The position numbers and the translations under genes are program-made. From assembly GCA_021162265.1 (NCBI GenBank), contig JAGGZA010000091.1:1-15808 (forward strand): DNA of 15,808 nt. Reading direction: 5' to 3'. This DNA comes from Candidatus Aerophobota bacterium (GTDB taxonomy: Bacteria > Aerophobota > Aerophobia > Aerophobales > B3-G15). Positions 7,658 through 14,227 of the stretch are shown piece after piece. How positions within the stretch are numbered: position 1 is the first letter of the stretch; each line of letters starts with the position of its first letter. The notes under the pieces are model-generated. The model did not search any database, had not been told where the DNA came from, and saw nothing but the letters and a program-made list of their open reading frames with translations.

Positions 7658-8329
7658 TTAATCTTTTTTCTTCCCCAGATAGTAAGCTATAGCTACTTTG
7701 AGAGGGGTGGATGATATTGTGTGCGAGTAATTTTCTCCACCAGTGGATTCCTCGCCAGCTTCTCCAGAGTAAGGTTTGTAGGATATTCTTTCGTATCCCC
7801 ATTCAGCTGAAATTGCTACATTTTCGGGCCAGGCAGGAAACCACTCTATTCCAAGAAAACCTTCCCAGCCTGTTCCAAAAAACCCGCTAAAAGACGAAGA
7901 CCAGCTACCACTACATGAGCAATAGTGGCTGGATGTGCTTCTTAAGTCGTGAGCGCTTATACCAAAACCCATATAAAGATGGGAGTTTGGTCTATCTATA
8001 ACTTTCCAGAAAACTCTTCCCGCATAACTTGTGGCTGTAATTACGTCAATGTCTATGTCCCCTCCAGATTCCTGCCTCTGCTGGTGAGAGAGAGTCCCAA
8101 AGGCTCCTTCCATTCCAACGGATGGTGTAATCCACCACCTTCCCATGACTCCATCGGACCACCACCAATACCAATATAAGTTTTCACAGGCCTGGGTGAG
8201 AGGATTACCCGGTAAAAACTCTCTTTCATATCCAATGGCAAATCTTCCTGACATATCCTTAGCCAGGACAATACCACTGAAACTTGCAATAGTAAAAATT
8301 ATCACCGCCACCATTATTATCTTTCGCAT
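7658..8329 (-). CDS. Small outer-membrane beta-barrel-like protein, paralogue B
   Basis: A 223-residue exported protein, paralogous to the one at 6982-7554. It has a signal peptide at residues 1-23 ('MRKIIMVAVIIFTIASFSGIVLA'), then 'KDMSGRFAIGYERE'. Shared blocks include 'WKVIDRPNSHLYMGFGISAHDL', 'GWEGFLGIEWF' and the end 'STPLKVAIAYYLGKKKD'. Compared with the paralogue it has longer loops. One carries 'ENLYWYWWWSDG', unusually rich in Trp and Tyr. Another carries 'HYCSCSGSW', with two Cys, and a third Cys lies near residue 48. Loop variation on a conserved frame fits surface-exposed loops of a barrel. The start has AAGGAG 6 bases upstream and a promoter candidate lies about 120 bases further up. 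Function is unknown. Confidence 0.76.
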   Translation of the reverse strand: MRKIIMVAVIIFTIASFSGIVLAKDMSGRFAIGYEREFLPGNPLTQACENLYWYWWWSDGVMGRWWITPSVGMEGAFGTLSHQQRQESGGDIDIDVITATSYAGRVFWKVIDRPNSHLYMGFGISAHDLRSTSSHYCSCSGSWSSSFSGFFGTGWEGFLGIEWFPAWPENVAISAEWGYERISYKPYSGEAGEESTGGENYSHTISSTPLKVAIAYYLGKKKD

Positions 8330-8444
8330 TTTCTTCTCCTTTTTATTATTTTCTTTAAAATTCTTTAGAAGTGCCAGCGTCTTCTACAATTACCACCTCC
8401 CTTACAGTTTTTAATTTTCTGATAGAGCCTCACAGAGCATTTTT

Positions 8445-8472
8445 ACTTTACCATATAAGTCTTTTATGTCAA
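8445..8472 (-). promoter_or_regulatory. Sigma-70-like promoter candidate for the 7658-8329 gene
   Basis: On the minus strand a perfect TTGACA -35 box (8467-8472) is followed after 16 bases by TAAAGT (8445-8450), a 4-of-6 match to the -10 consensus. It lies between the end of lepA and the start of the outer-membrane-type gene and points at the latter. Transcription from it would give a leader of roughly 110 bases before the ATG. That leader holds a small AGAAG/CTTCT hairpin but no recognised riboswitch. Confidence 0.5.
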
Positions 8473-8508
8473 GTAAGGTGTTATCCTTTTTGCTGACCGG
8501 TAAGTTTA

Positions 8509-10302
8509 TTATTTCTCTGTTTCCAGGATTGCCATAAAGGCTTCCTGGGGAATATCTACATTGCCAAATTTTTTCATTCTTTTCTTGCCTTCTTTCTGAC
8601 GTTCCAGGAGTTTTCTTTTTCTTGTCACATCTCCTCCATAGAGAGGAGCGGTTACATCTTTTCTTAAGGCAGGAATAGTTTCTCTTGCGATTATCTTGCT
8701 ACCAATTGCTACCTGAATGGGGATAGCAAATTGATGGCGAGGTATAAGTTCCTTCAGCTTTTTTGCAAGTACCCGGGCTTTTGAGTAAGCTTTCTGCCTG
8801 TGAACAATTACTGAAAGGGCATCAAGAATTTTCCCATTAACAAGAACGTTTAATTTGACAAGTTCTGCCTTTTTGTATCCTGCGTGTTCATAGTCAAAGG
8901 TAGCATAGCCCCTTGTTACTGATTTTAATTCATCGTAGAATTTTGTAGCAACCTCACCAAGAGGTACTCTATAGGTTAAAAGAATGCGGGATGTATCCAG
9001 CCATTTCATATCCAGAAATTCTCCCCTTTTTTTCTCCAGAAGTTCAAAGATAGCTCCCAGGTGCTCCTTATGAGCGGTTATATTTGCTTTTATGCAGGGT
9101 TCCTCAACAAGTTCTATTTTTTTATTAGAGGGAAACTTGCAGGGATTATCCACCTCGGTTAGTCTTCCGTCAGAGGTTAATACCCGATAGATAACATTTG
9201 GAGCAGTGGTCACAAGATTAAGGTCAAACTCTCTCTCAAGTCTTTCCTGGACTATTTCTCTATGCAACAGGCCCAGAAAACCACAGTGAAAACCGGGACC
9301 AAGAACAGGAGAATTTTCTGGTCTGAAACTAAAGGAAGGGTCATTAAGTCTTAATTTATTTAAAGCATTTTTTAGACGCTCAAAGGTTTCTCCTTCTGCA
9401 GGATAAATCCCGCAGAATACGACAGGTTTTGGCTGTCTGTACCCCGGGAAAGGAGCTGAGGTGGGATTGTCTTTTTCGGTTACAGTATCTCCTACTCTTA
9501 AATCAGCTATATTTTTTACATTAGCAATAAAATAGCCAACCTCACCTGACTCAAGACTTTCAGTTGGATACCTCTTGAGCTTTAAAATACCCACCTCCTC
9601 CACCTTAAATTCTTTTCCGGAGGACATAATTATGATTTTCATCCCCTTTCTTATGACTCCCTCAAATATCCGGATATAACCAACTACTCCTCTGTGCGTA
9701 TCGAAGAAGGAGTCAAATATAAGTGCTTTAAGAGGCAGGTTGTTTGCTATGCGAGGCGGAGGAATTTTTTCAACTATTGCTTCAAGGATTTCTGGTATAC
9801 CCTTTCCCTCCCTTGCACTTGCAAGAATAATATCAGAATTAAATCCCAGCTTTTGTAGTTGAGTTTTTACCCTTTCCGGGTTAGCAAGGGGCAGGTCTAT
9901 TTTGTTTATTACAGGTATTATGGTTAAGTTTCTTTTCCTGGCAAGGTAGAGATTGGCTATTGTTTGAGCCTGTACACCCTGTGCAGCATCAATAACCAGC
10001 AAAGTACCCTCACAGGCAAAGAGAGCTCTTGATACTTCATAACTGAAATCCACGTGACCCGGGGTATCAATTAAATTAAGGATGTAATTTTCCCTGTTTT
10101 TTGCTTTGTAGGTGAGGGTAATTGTGTGAGCTTTTATTGTGATTCCCTTTTCCCTTTCAAGGTCCATTGTGTCAAGGGTTTGTTCCCTTAACTCTCGGGG
10201 AGGGAGAGTGTGAGTATATTCTAATAATCGGTCAGCCAGGGTGGACTTCCCGTGATCTATATGAGCTATTATGGAAAAATTTCTGATATTTTGTTGCTTC
10301 AT
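8509..10302 (-). CDS. lepA: Elongation factor 4 (LepA), ribosome back-translocating GTPase
   Basis: A full-length (597 residues) translational GTPase. GTP-binding motifs are 'AHIDHGKST' (13-21), 'DTPGH' (79-83) and 'NKID' (133-136), with switch I at about 'GITIKAHT' (53-60). Domain II and EF-G-like domains follow. The LepA-only C-terminal domain ends with 'RKRKLLERQKEGKKRMKKFG' and then 'NVDIPQEAFMAIL'. EF4 acts on stalled or mistranslocated ribosomes. It lies 49 bases after rpsT on the same strand, a pairing known from many bacteria, so the two are probably co-transcribed. An oddity is that the only purine-rich ribosome-binding sequence (GGGAG) touches the ATG directly with no spacer. The conserved N-terminus leaves no other likely start. 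No clear terminator hairpin follows the stop. Confidence 0.97.
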   Translation of the reverse strand: MKQQNIRNFSIIAHIDHGKSTLADRLLEYTHTLPPRELREQTLDTMDLEREKGITIKAHTITLTYKAKNRENYILNLIDTPGHVDFSYEVSRALFACEGTLLVIDAAQGVQAQTIANLYLARKRNLTIIPVINKIDLPLANPERVKTQLQKLGFNSDIILASAREGKGIPEILEAIVEKIPPPRIANNLPLKALIFDSFFDTHRGVVGYIRIFEGVIRKGMKIIIMSSGKEFKVEEVGILKLKRYPTESLESGEVGYFIANVKNIADLRVGDTVTEKDNPTSAPFPGYRQPKPVVFCGIYPAEGETFERLKNALNKLRLNDPSFSFRPENSPVLGPGFHCGFLGLLHREIVQERLEREFDLNLVTTAPNVIYRVLTSDGRLTEVDNPCKFPSNKKIELVEEPCIKANITAHKEHLGAIFELLEKKRGEFLDMKWLDTSRILLTYRVPLGEVATKFYDELKSVTRGYATFDYEHAGYKKAELVKLNVLVNGKILDALSVIVHRQKAYSKARVLAKKLKELIPRHQFAIPIQVAIGSKIIARETIPALRKDVTAPLYGGDVTRKRKLLERQKEGKKRMKKFGNVDIPQEAFMAILETEK

Positions 10303-10351
10303 CTCCCAATTTTAGACCCTCTTTATGCCTTGAAGAAGGTGCGGGAAATCC

Positions 10352-10621
10352 TTAGTTTTTTTCTGCTTGATTGAGTTTTTTCATAATTTTTGCCTTTTCA
10401 CGAGCTGCCTTATTTTTATGCCATACACCTTTTGACCAGGCAGAGTCAATGATGCTCATTAACCTGGGAAGTTCTTTTTTTGCCTCCTCCAGTTTTTTCT
10501 CCTTGATAAGGTTTAAGAATTTTTTTATACTGTTTTTTACACGGCTTTTAACCTGGCGGTTGCGTATGGTTCTTTTTCTTGTCTGTCGCACCCTTTTCTT
10601 AGCTGACTTTGTTTGGGGCAT
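10352..10621 (-). CDS. rpsT: 30S ribosomal protein S20
   Basis: An 89-residue, strongly basic protein of normal S20 length. It shows the S20 pattern: 'MPQTKSAKKRVRQTRKRTIRNRQVKS' across the N-terminus (written here as family evidence: Lys/Arg-rich, then 'SRVKNSIKKF'), a central helix, and 'KGVWHKNKAAREKAKIMKKL' near the C-terminus. S20 binds 16S rRNA early in small-subunit assembly. The ATG has AAGGAG 7 bases upstream. lepA follows on the same strand. The gene is divergent from murJ, with about 70 bases between the two coding starts. In other bacteria S20 represses its own translation; the sequence here does not show whether that holds. Confidence 0.96.
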   Translation of the reverse strand: MPQTKSAKKRVRQTRKRTIRNRQVKSRVKNSIKKFLNLIKEKKLEEAKKELPRLMSIIDSAWSKGVWHKNKAAREKAKIMKKLNQAEKN

Positions 10622-10654
10622 CCTTTTCTCCTTAATCTTGATAGTTCTTAGTAG

Positions 10655-10680
10655 TTTATAAAAATTTTCTTATTTGGCAA
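10655..10680 (-). promoter_or_regulatory. Weak promoter candidate for rpsT-lepA
   Basis: On the minus strand TTGCCA (10675-10680) and TATAAA (10655-10660) each match the sigma-70 boxes in 5 of 6 bases, but the spacer is only 14 bases, shorter than the usual 16-18. The position, about 34 bases before the rpsT start, fits. The call is tentative because of the spacer. Confidence 0.25.
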
Positions 10681-10693
10681 GGAGGAGAAGATA
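10679..10693 (+). promoter_or_regulatory. Strong ribosome-binding site preceding an AUA codon at murJ
   Basis: AAGGAGGAG (10679-10687) is the best plus-strand Shine-Dalgarno match in the murJ upstream region. Five bases after the AGGAGG core comes ATA (10691-10693), in frame with murJ, and no ATG, GTG or TTG stands at that spacing. The first usual start codon, GTG 10727, is 36 bases further on with only a weak purine run before it. This placement decides the murJ start chosen here. Confidence 0.6.
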
Positions 10694-12241
10694 AAAAAAG
10701 AGCAAATTGTAAAATCTGCCGGGATAGTGAGTATCGGGACGCTTGTCTCTCGAATTACAGGTCTTGTAAGACTACAGGTAATTGCCTATATTTTTGGTTA
10801 CTCTCAGGCTACAGATGCCTTCTGGCTGGCTTTCTCTTTGCCAAATCTTTTGCGAGCTCTTCTTGCTGAAGGAGCTTTGAGTTCCGGTTTTATTCCTGTT
10901 TTCAGTGAGTATTATTCTTTGAAAGGTGAAAAGGAAGCTCTTAGACTTGCTAACAATATTCTCAATTTTCTTTTTATTATTACGGGATTTATTGTTTTTC
11001 TGGGGATGTTATTTGCTCCACTTTATATTCCCTTAATTGCTGTTGGATTTAGAGCAAATCCTGCGCAGTTGAAATTAACAATTTATCTTACTCAATTGAT
11101 GTGGCCATTTCTTTTATTTATAAGTATTGCTGCTCTTGTTATGGCAATCCTTAATTGCAGAGGTCACTTTACAACTCCTGCCTTTGCTCCCATTTTTTTT
11201 AACCTTTCCCTGATTCTCTTTGCTGTAGCACTTATGCCCAGCTTAGGTATTTACAGTTTAGCTCTGGGAGTAGTTTTTGGGGGTATTTTCCAATTAATTG
11301 TCCAGTTTCCCTCCCTTGTAAGAAAAGGATTTAAATATCAATTTACTCTTTGCTGGAAGGATGAGGGAGTAAAAAAAGTTTTCAGGTTGGTTTTGCCAGC
11401 CATTCTTGGGAGTGTAACTCTTCAGGTAAGTGTGCTTATAACAAGAGTGTTTGCCTCAACTCTTCCTGCAGGGAGTATATCCGGGCTGCAGTATGCTATG
11501 CGGTTGATTCAATTTCCTTTAGGTCTTTTTCCTATAGCGCTTTCCACAGTAATTTTTCCTCATCTCTCTACATTAGCTGCTGCAGGTGATAGAGAAGGGA
11601 TTAAAAAATCAGTAAGTATGGGTATAAGGATGCTTTCTTTTTTACTTATCCCCTCATCGGTGGGGCTTGTTATGATAAGAAAAGAGCTCATAGCAGTTTT
11701 ATTTCAGCATGGTGCTTTTTCTCTACAGGATACAATTATTACAGGTCAGGCACTTGTAGGATATTCCTTTGGTCTTTTTGCAATGGGAGCTGTTATGATT
11801 CTTGCCCGGGCTTTTTATTCCCTTCAGGATGTTATAACTCCCCTTAAGGTCTTTATTGCTTCTCTTTTTGTGAACATTGCTCTTAACTTTTTTTTGATAG
11901 GGCCTTTAAAACATCAGGGTCTGGCACTTGCTACTTCTCTGTCAGTAATTTTTAATATGATAGTTTTGATTTATCTTTTAAGAAGGAGGTTGAGGGGTAT
12001 TGATGGATATGTTGTTTTGAAATCCATTTTACGTTCCTGTGTTGCGGCTTTTCTTATGGGAACTGGTATATACTTTCTGTCAATTCTTTTTGTTCCACAA
12101 AAACTTGAGCCTTCCCTTTTATGGATGGTTCTTTACATTGGATTAGCCCTTATTTCAGGAATGGGTATAGTTGCTCTTGTATCTTATTTAATGAAAATGG
12201 AGGAATTTAAAATTTTATTCACCTATATGTTTAAGAAATGA
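10691..12241 (+). CDS. murJ: Lipid II flippase MurJ (MviN family)
   Basis: A polytopic inner-membrane protein of 516 residues from the chosen start, normal for MurJ, with about 14 hydrophobic segments. It moves lipid II across the membrane for peptidoglycan synthesis. Family blocks are 'SAGIVSIGTLVSRITGLVR' (residues 9-27), 'DAFWLAFSLPNLLRALLAEG', 'ALSSGFIPVFSEYY' and 'FPLGLFPIALSTVIFPHLS'. I chose ATA 10691 because a strong ribosome-binding site sits at the right distance and because translation from there supplies the conserved 'KSAGIV'. Starting at GTG 10727 would remove part of the first membrane helix and give 504 residues. An AUA start is rare, so a sequence error (ATG read as ATA) is possible. 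The stop overlaps the next gene by 4 bases (ATGA). It is divergent from rpsT. Confidence 0.93.
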   Translation: MKKEQIVKSAGIVSIGTLVSRITGLVRLQVIAYIFGYSQATDAFWLAFSLPNLLRALLAEGALSSGFIPVFSEYYSLKGEKEALRLANNILNFLFIITGFIVFLGMLFAPLYIPLIAVGFRANPAQLKLTIYLTQLMWPFLLFISIAALVMAILNCRGHFTTPAFAPIFFNLSLILFAVALMPSLGIYSLALGVVFGGIFQLIVQFPSLVRKGFKYQFTLCWKDEGVKKVFRLVLPAILGSVTLQVSVLITRVFASTLPAGSISGLQYAMRLIQFPLGLFPIALSTVIFPHLSTLAAAGDREGIKKSVSMGIRMLSFLLIPSSVGLVMIRKELIAVLFQHGAFSLQDTIITGQALVGYSFGLFAMGAVMILARAFYSLQDVITPLKVFIASLFVNIALNFFLIGPLKHQGLALATSLSVIFNMIVLIYLLRRRLRGIDGYVVLKSILRSCVAAFLMGTGIYFLSILFVPQKLEPSLLWMVLYIGLALISGMGIVALVSYLMKMEEFKILFTYMFKK

Positions 12242-12834
12242 TTAAAGGGGTAAATTCATCTTATAGATTTGTGGGGCTCGATCTTGCTGCAAGACCTGAG
12301 AGACCTACAGGATGGGCAGTTGTAGATGAGAGACTTTGCCTCTGTATGGAGCCGGAAGAGATTTTCAGTGATGAGGAGATCATGGATAAGTTAAAAGAGG
12401 TAAATCCTGAATGGATTGGGATAGATGCTCCATTAACTTTTCCCAGGGGTAAGATGAGGTTGTGTGATAAAGAATTGCGAAAATTTGGTTCTCCTGCTCT
12501 TCCGCCAGTGTTAATTGCCCCTCTTACAAAAAGAGGAGTAAGCCTTTATAGTATTCTTACAGGAGAGGGGTATAACTGTATAGAGGTTTATCCAAGAGCT
12601 ACCCAGAGAATTTTAAAAATTAAAACCGAAGGTAGAAAATCAAGAATAAGCTGGTGCGTATCCTGTCAAAAGGGAATATCAAAATGGGTGAATAATGTTG
12701 CCTTACCTGAGGAAAAAGTTTACTCCTCACACATCCTGGATGCTATTCTTTGTGCTTACACGGCTTACTGCAGATGGAAAGGAATGTACAGAGAGGTGGG
12801 AGATAGAGAGGGAAAGATAGTAGTTCCCTGTTGA
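12238..12834 (+). CDS. DUF429 family protein (predicted RNase H-like fold)
   Basis: A 198-residue protein of the DUF429 family. It opens with 'RFVGLDLAARPERPTGWAVVD' split across residues 10-30, with Asp15. 'IGIDAPLTFP' (60-69, Asp63), 'IEVYPRAT' (115-122, Glu116) and 'SHILDAILCAYTAY' (164-177, Asp168) follow. These spaced acidic residues match the family pattern and are thought to form an RNase H-like metal site. The biochemical role of the family is unsettled, and I assign none. Its ATG overlaps the murJ stop by 4 bases, so it is probably translated with murJ. That does not by itself imply a cell-wall role. Several Cys occur, at about 34, 36, 76, 114, 140 and 143, without a clear metal-binding spacing. 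Confidence 0.82.
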   Translation: MIKGVNSSYRFVGLDLAARPERPTGWAVVDERLCLCMEPEEIFSDEEIMDKLKEVNPEWIGIDAPLTFPRGKMRLCDKELRKFGSPALPPVLIAPLTKRGVSLYSILTGEGYNCIEVYPRATQRILKIKTEGRKSRISWCVSCQKGISKWVNNVALPEEKVYSSHILDAILCAYTAYCRWKGMYREVGDREGKIVVPC

Positions 12835-12898
12835 CAAAATCCTTTTTAGTGTTAGTTTATTTCCAATGATGAGGCAATTTCTTGGTAAGGAGGGAAAA

Positions 12899-13633
12899 GT
12901 GAAGAATGTGGTTGCTGTTGTTCTGGCTGCAGGAGAAAGCACAAGGATGAATTCCAGTTTAAGTAAGCTTTTGCATCGTATAGGAAGTAATTTTTTAGTG
13001 GAGTTTCCAGTAAGGGCCTGTGTAGAAGCTGGAGTGGGTAAGATAATAATGGTAGTGGGTCATCAGGCAGAAAAGGTAAAAGAGGTGATAAAAGAAAAGT
13101 GTGATTATGTTTACCAGGAAAAAAGATTGGGTACAGGTGATGCCCTGAGGAGAGCAGCTCCTTTAATTTCTGATTTTGAGGGAGAATTGCTGGTTCTTCC
13201 GGGAGATGCTCCCTTTGTGACCTCTTCCGTTTTAAAAAATCTTGTGAATTATCATAGAGAGAGAAAGCCAAGTGCTACTATTTTAACTGCTACCCTTTCT
13301 GATCCCGGGTCCTACGGAAGAATTATTCGCAATGGGTATCAATCAGTCAGGAAGATTGTGGAGAAGAAAAATGCTACTTTTGAGCAGCTAAAAATAAAGG
13401 AGATTAATTCTGGTATTTACTGTTTTGACACCAAGAAGATTCTTCCAGTTTTACCTCTCCTCACCCCGGATAAGGTAAGTGGCGAGATTTATCTTACTGA
13501 TATTTTTGAATTTTTGTATGAGAGAGGAGAAAGGGTTGAGGCTTTTGTTGCTCCCGATCCTCGCATAGCAATTGGAATAAACACCCCTCAGGATCTGGAA
13601 AAAGCTATCAATTTTTTTATCGAAAATAATTAA
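12899..13633 (+). CDS. Stand-alone GlmU-type nucleotidyltransferase
   Basis: A 244-residue sugar-phosphate nucleotidyltransferase resembling the N-terminal half of GlmU, which makes UDP-GlcNAc from UTP and GlcNAc-1-phosphate. Seen motifs are 'VVLAAGESTRM' (7-17, nucleotide loop), Lys23 in 'LSKLLH' where GlmU usually has 'PKVLH', 'QEKRLGTGDA' (73-82), 'LPGDAPF' (100-106), 'GSYGRIIR' (137-144), 'EINSGIYCFD' (168-177), 'GEIYLTD' (195-201) and 'IGINTPQDL' (225-233). The left-handed beta-helix acetyltransferase half (about 200 more residues) is absent. I chose GTG 12899 because AAGGAGGG lies 4 bases before it and the product then begins like GlmU; the ATGs at 12866 and 12869 lack a comparable site. 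Another enzyme would have to supply the acetyltransferase step, or the sugar may differ. Close to the decayed glpK that follows. Confidence 0.85.
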   Translation: MKNVVAVVLAAGESTRMNSSLSKLLHRIGSNFLVEFPVRACVEAGVGKIIMVVGHQAEKVKEVIKEKCDYVYQEKRLGTGDALRRAAPLISDFEGELLVLPGDAPFVTSSVLKNLVNYHRERKPSATILTATLSDPGSYGRIIRNGYQSVRKIVEKKNATFEQLKIKEINSGIYCFDTKKILPVLPLLTPDKVSGEIYLTDIFEFLYERGERVEAFVAPDPRIAIGINTPQDLEKAINFFIENN

Positions 13634-13650
13634 ATTAATATCCTCTGAGG

Positions 13651-14142
13651 ATGCCATCAAAATACCTATTGGCTATAGACCAGGGAACAAAGGTACAAGA
13701 GCGGTGCTTTTTGATGATAAGGTGAGGCCTGTTTGCCAGGAGTATCGAGAAATTACTCAGTATTATCCTCATCCTGGTTGGGTGGAACAGGACCCTGAAG
13801 AGATATGGAAAAGCACTATCTGTGTGGTAGAAAAAGTTATTGAAAAAAGCAGGATTTCTCCTTTAAATATAGAAGGAATAGGCATTTGTAATCAAAGGGA
13901 AACTGTTGTTTTCTGGGATAAAGATACAGGTTCACCAGCAGGTAAGGCTATAGTATGGCAGTGCAGGAGGACAGTTGATATTTGTGAGGAATGGAAAAAG
14001 AGGGGACTCTCACCTTTAGTGAAAGCTGCAACCGGTCTTTCTATTGACCCCTATTTTTCTGCCCGAAATGAATAGGGAAAAGGCAATGATGCTTTATGAT
14101 GGCTGGAGAAGGGCAGTTTACCGTGTTTTATTACATAGATAG
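13651..14142 (+). pseudogene. glpK: Glycerol kinase remnant (frameshift plus large internal deletion)
   Basis: Three pieces of glycerol kinase lie in order. Frame 1 from ATG 13651 encodes 'MPSKYLLAIDQGT' and then leaves the family. From 13692 the next frame carries on with 'GTRAVLFDD', 'PGWVEQDPEEIWKST', 'GIGICNQRETVVFWDKDTG', 'IVWQCRRTVDICEEW' and 'ATGLSIDPYFSA'. At about 14060 it jumps to 'PEMNREKAMMLYDGWRRAVY', which matches the extreme C-terminus, ending with TAG at 14140-14142. The first lesion fits loss of one C in an ACA ACA pair at 13690. The second removes roughly 330 of the usual ~495 codons. The missing part holds most of the ATP-binding half, so no active enzyme can be made. The family call is from conserved motifs; the deletion size is inferred from normal length. 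Confidence 0.88.
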
Positions 14143-14154
14143 AGACGGAAACTC

Positions 14155-14182
14155 TGGACTTTTGTTCTTACTTTGATATATT
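14155..14182 (+). promoter_or_regulatory. Promoter candidate for leuA
   Basis: TGGACT (14155-14160, 4 of 6 to the -35 box) and TATATT (14177-14182, 5 of 6 to the -10 box) are separated by 16 bases, about 45 bases before the leuA start. The short leader has no visible leucine-rich peptide or attenuator hairpin. Only suggestive. Confidence 0.35.
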
Positions 14183-14227
14183 TTGTAGTGGAATGCAAAA
14201 GTAAGTTTTCCGATGACGGGAGTAAAA

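Noticed and set aside
8473..8508. Short AAGG/CCTT hairpin after lepA as a terminator
   Set aside because: The stem is only 4 bp, and on the minus strand no T-run follows it.
12831..12862. Perfect TTGACA at the end of the DUF429 gene as a promoter for the GlmU-like gene
   Set aside because: No good -10 box stands at 16-18 bases; the best options match only 3 of 6, or need a 19-base spacer. It may be chance.
12852..13271. Minus-strand open frame (139 codons) opposite the GlmU-like gene
   Set aside because: It is antisense to a conserved domain, and its Leu/Pro/Ser-rich translation has no family features.
13704..14075. A separate 123-codon gene within the glycerol kinase region
   Set aside because: It is the middle frame of the broken glpK: it starts in mid-domain, lacks its own ribosome-binding site, and ends just after the deletion joint.
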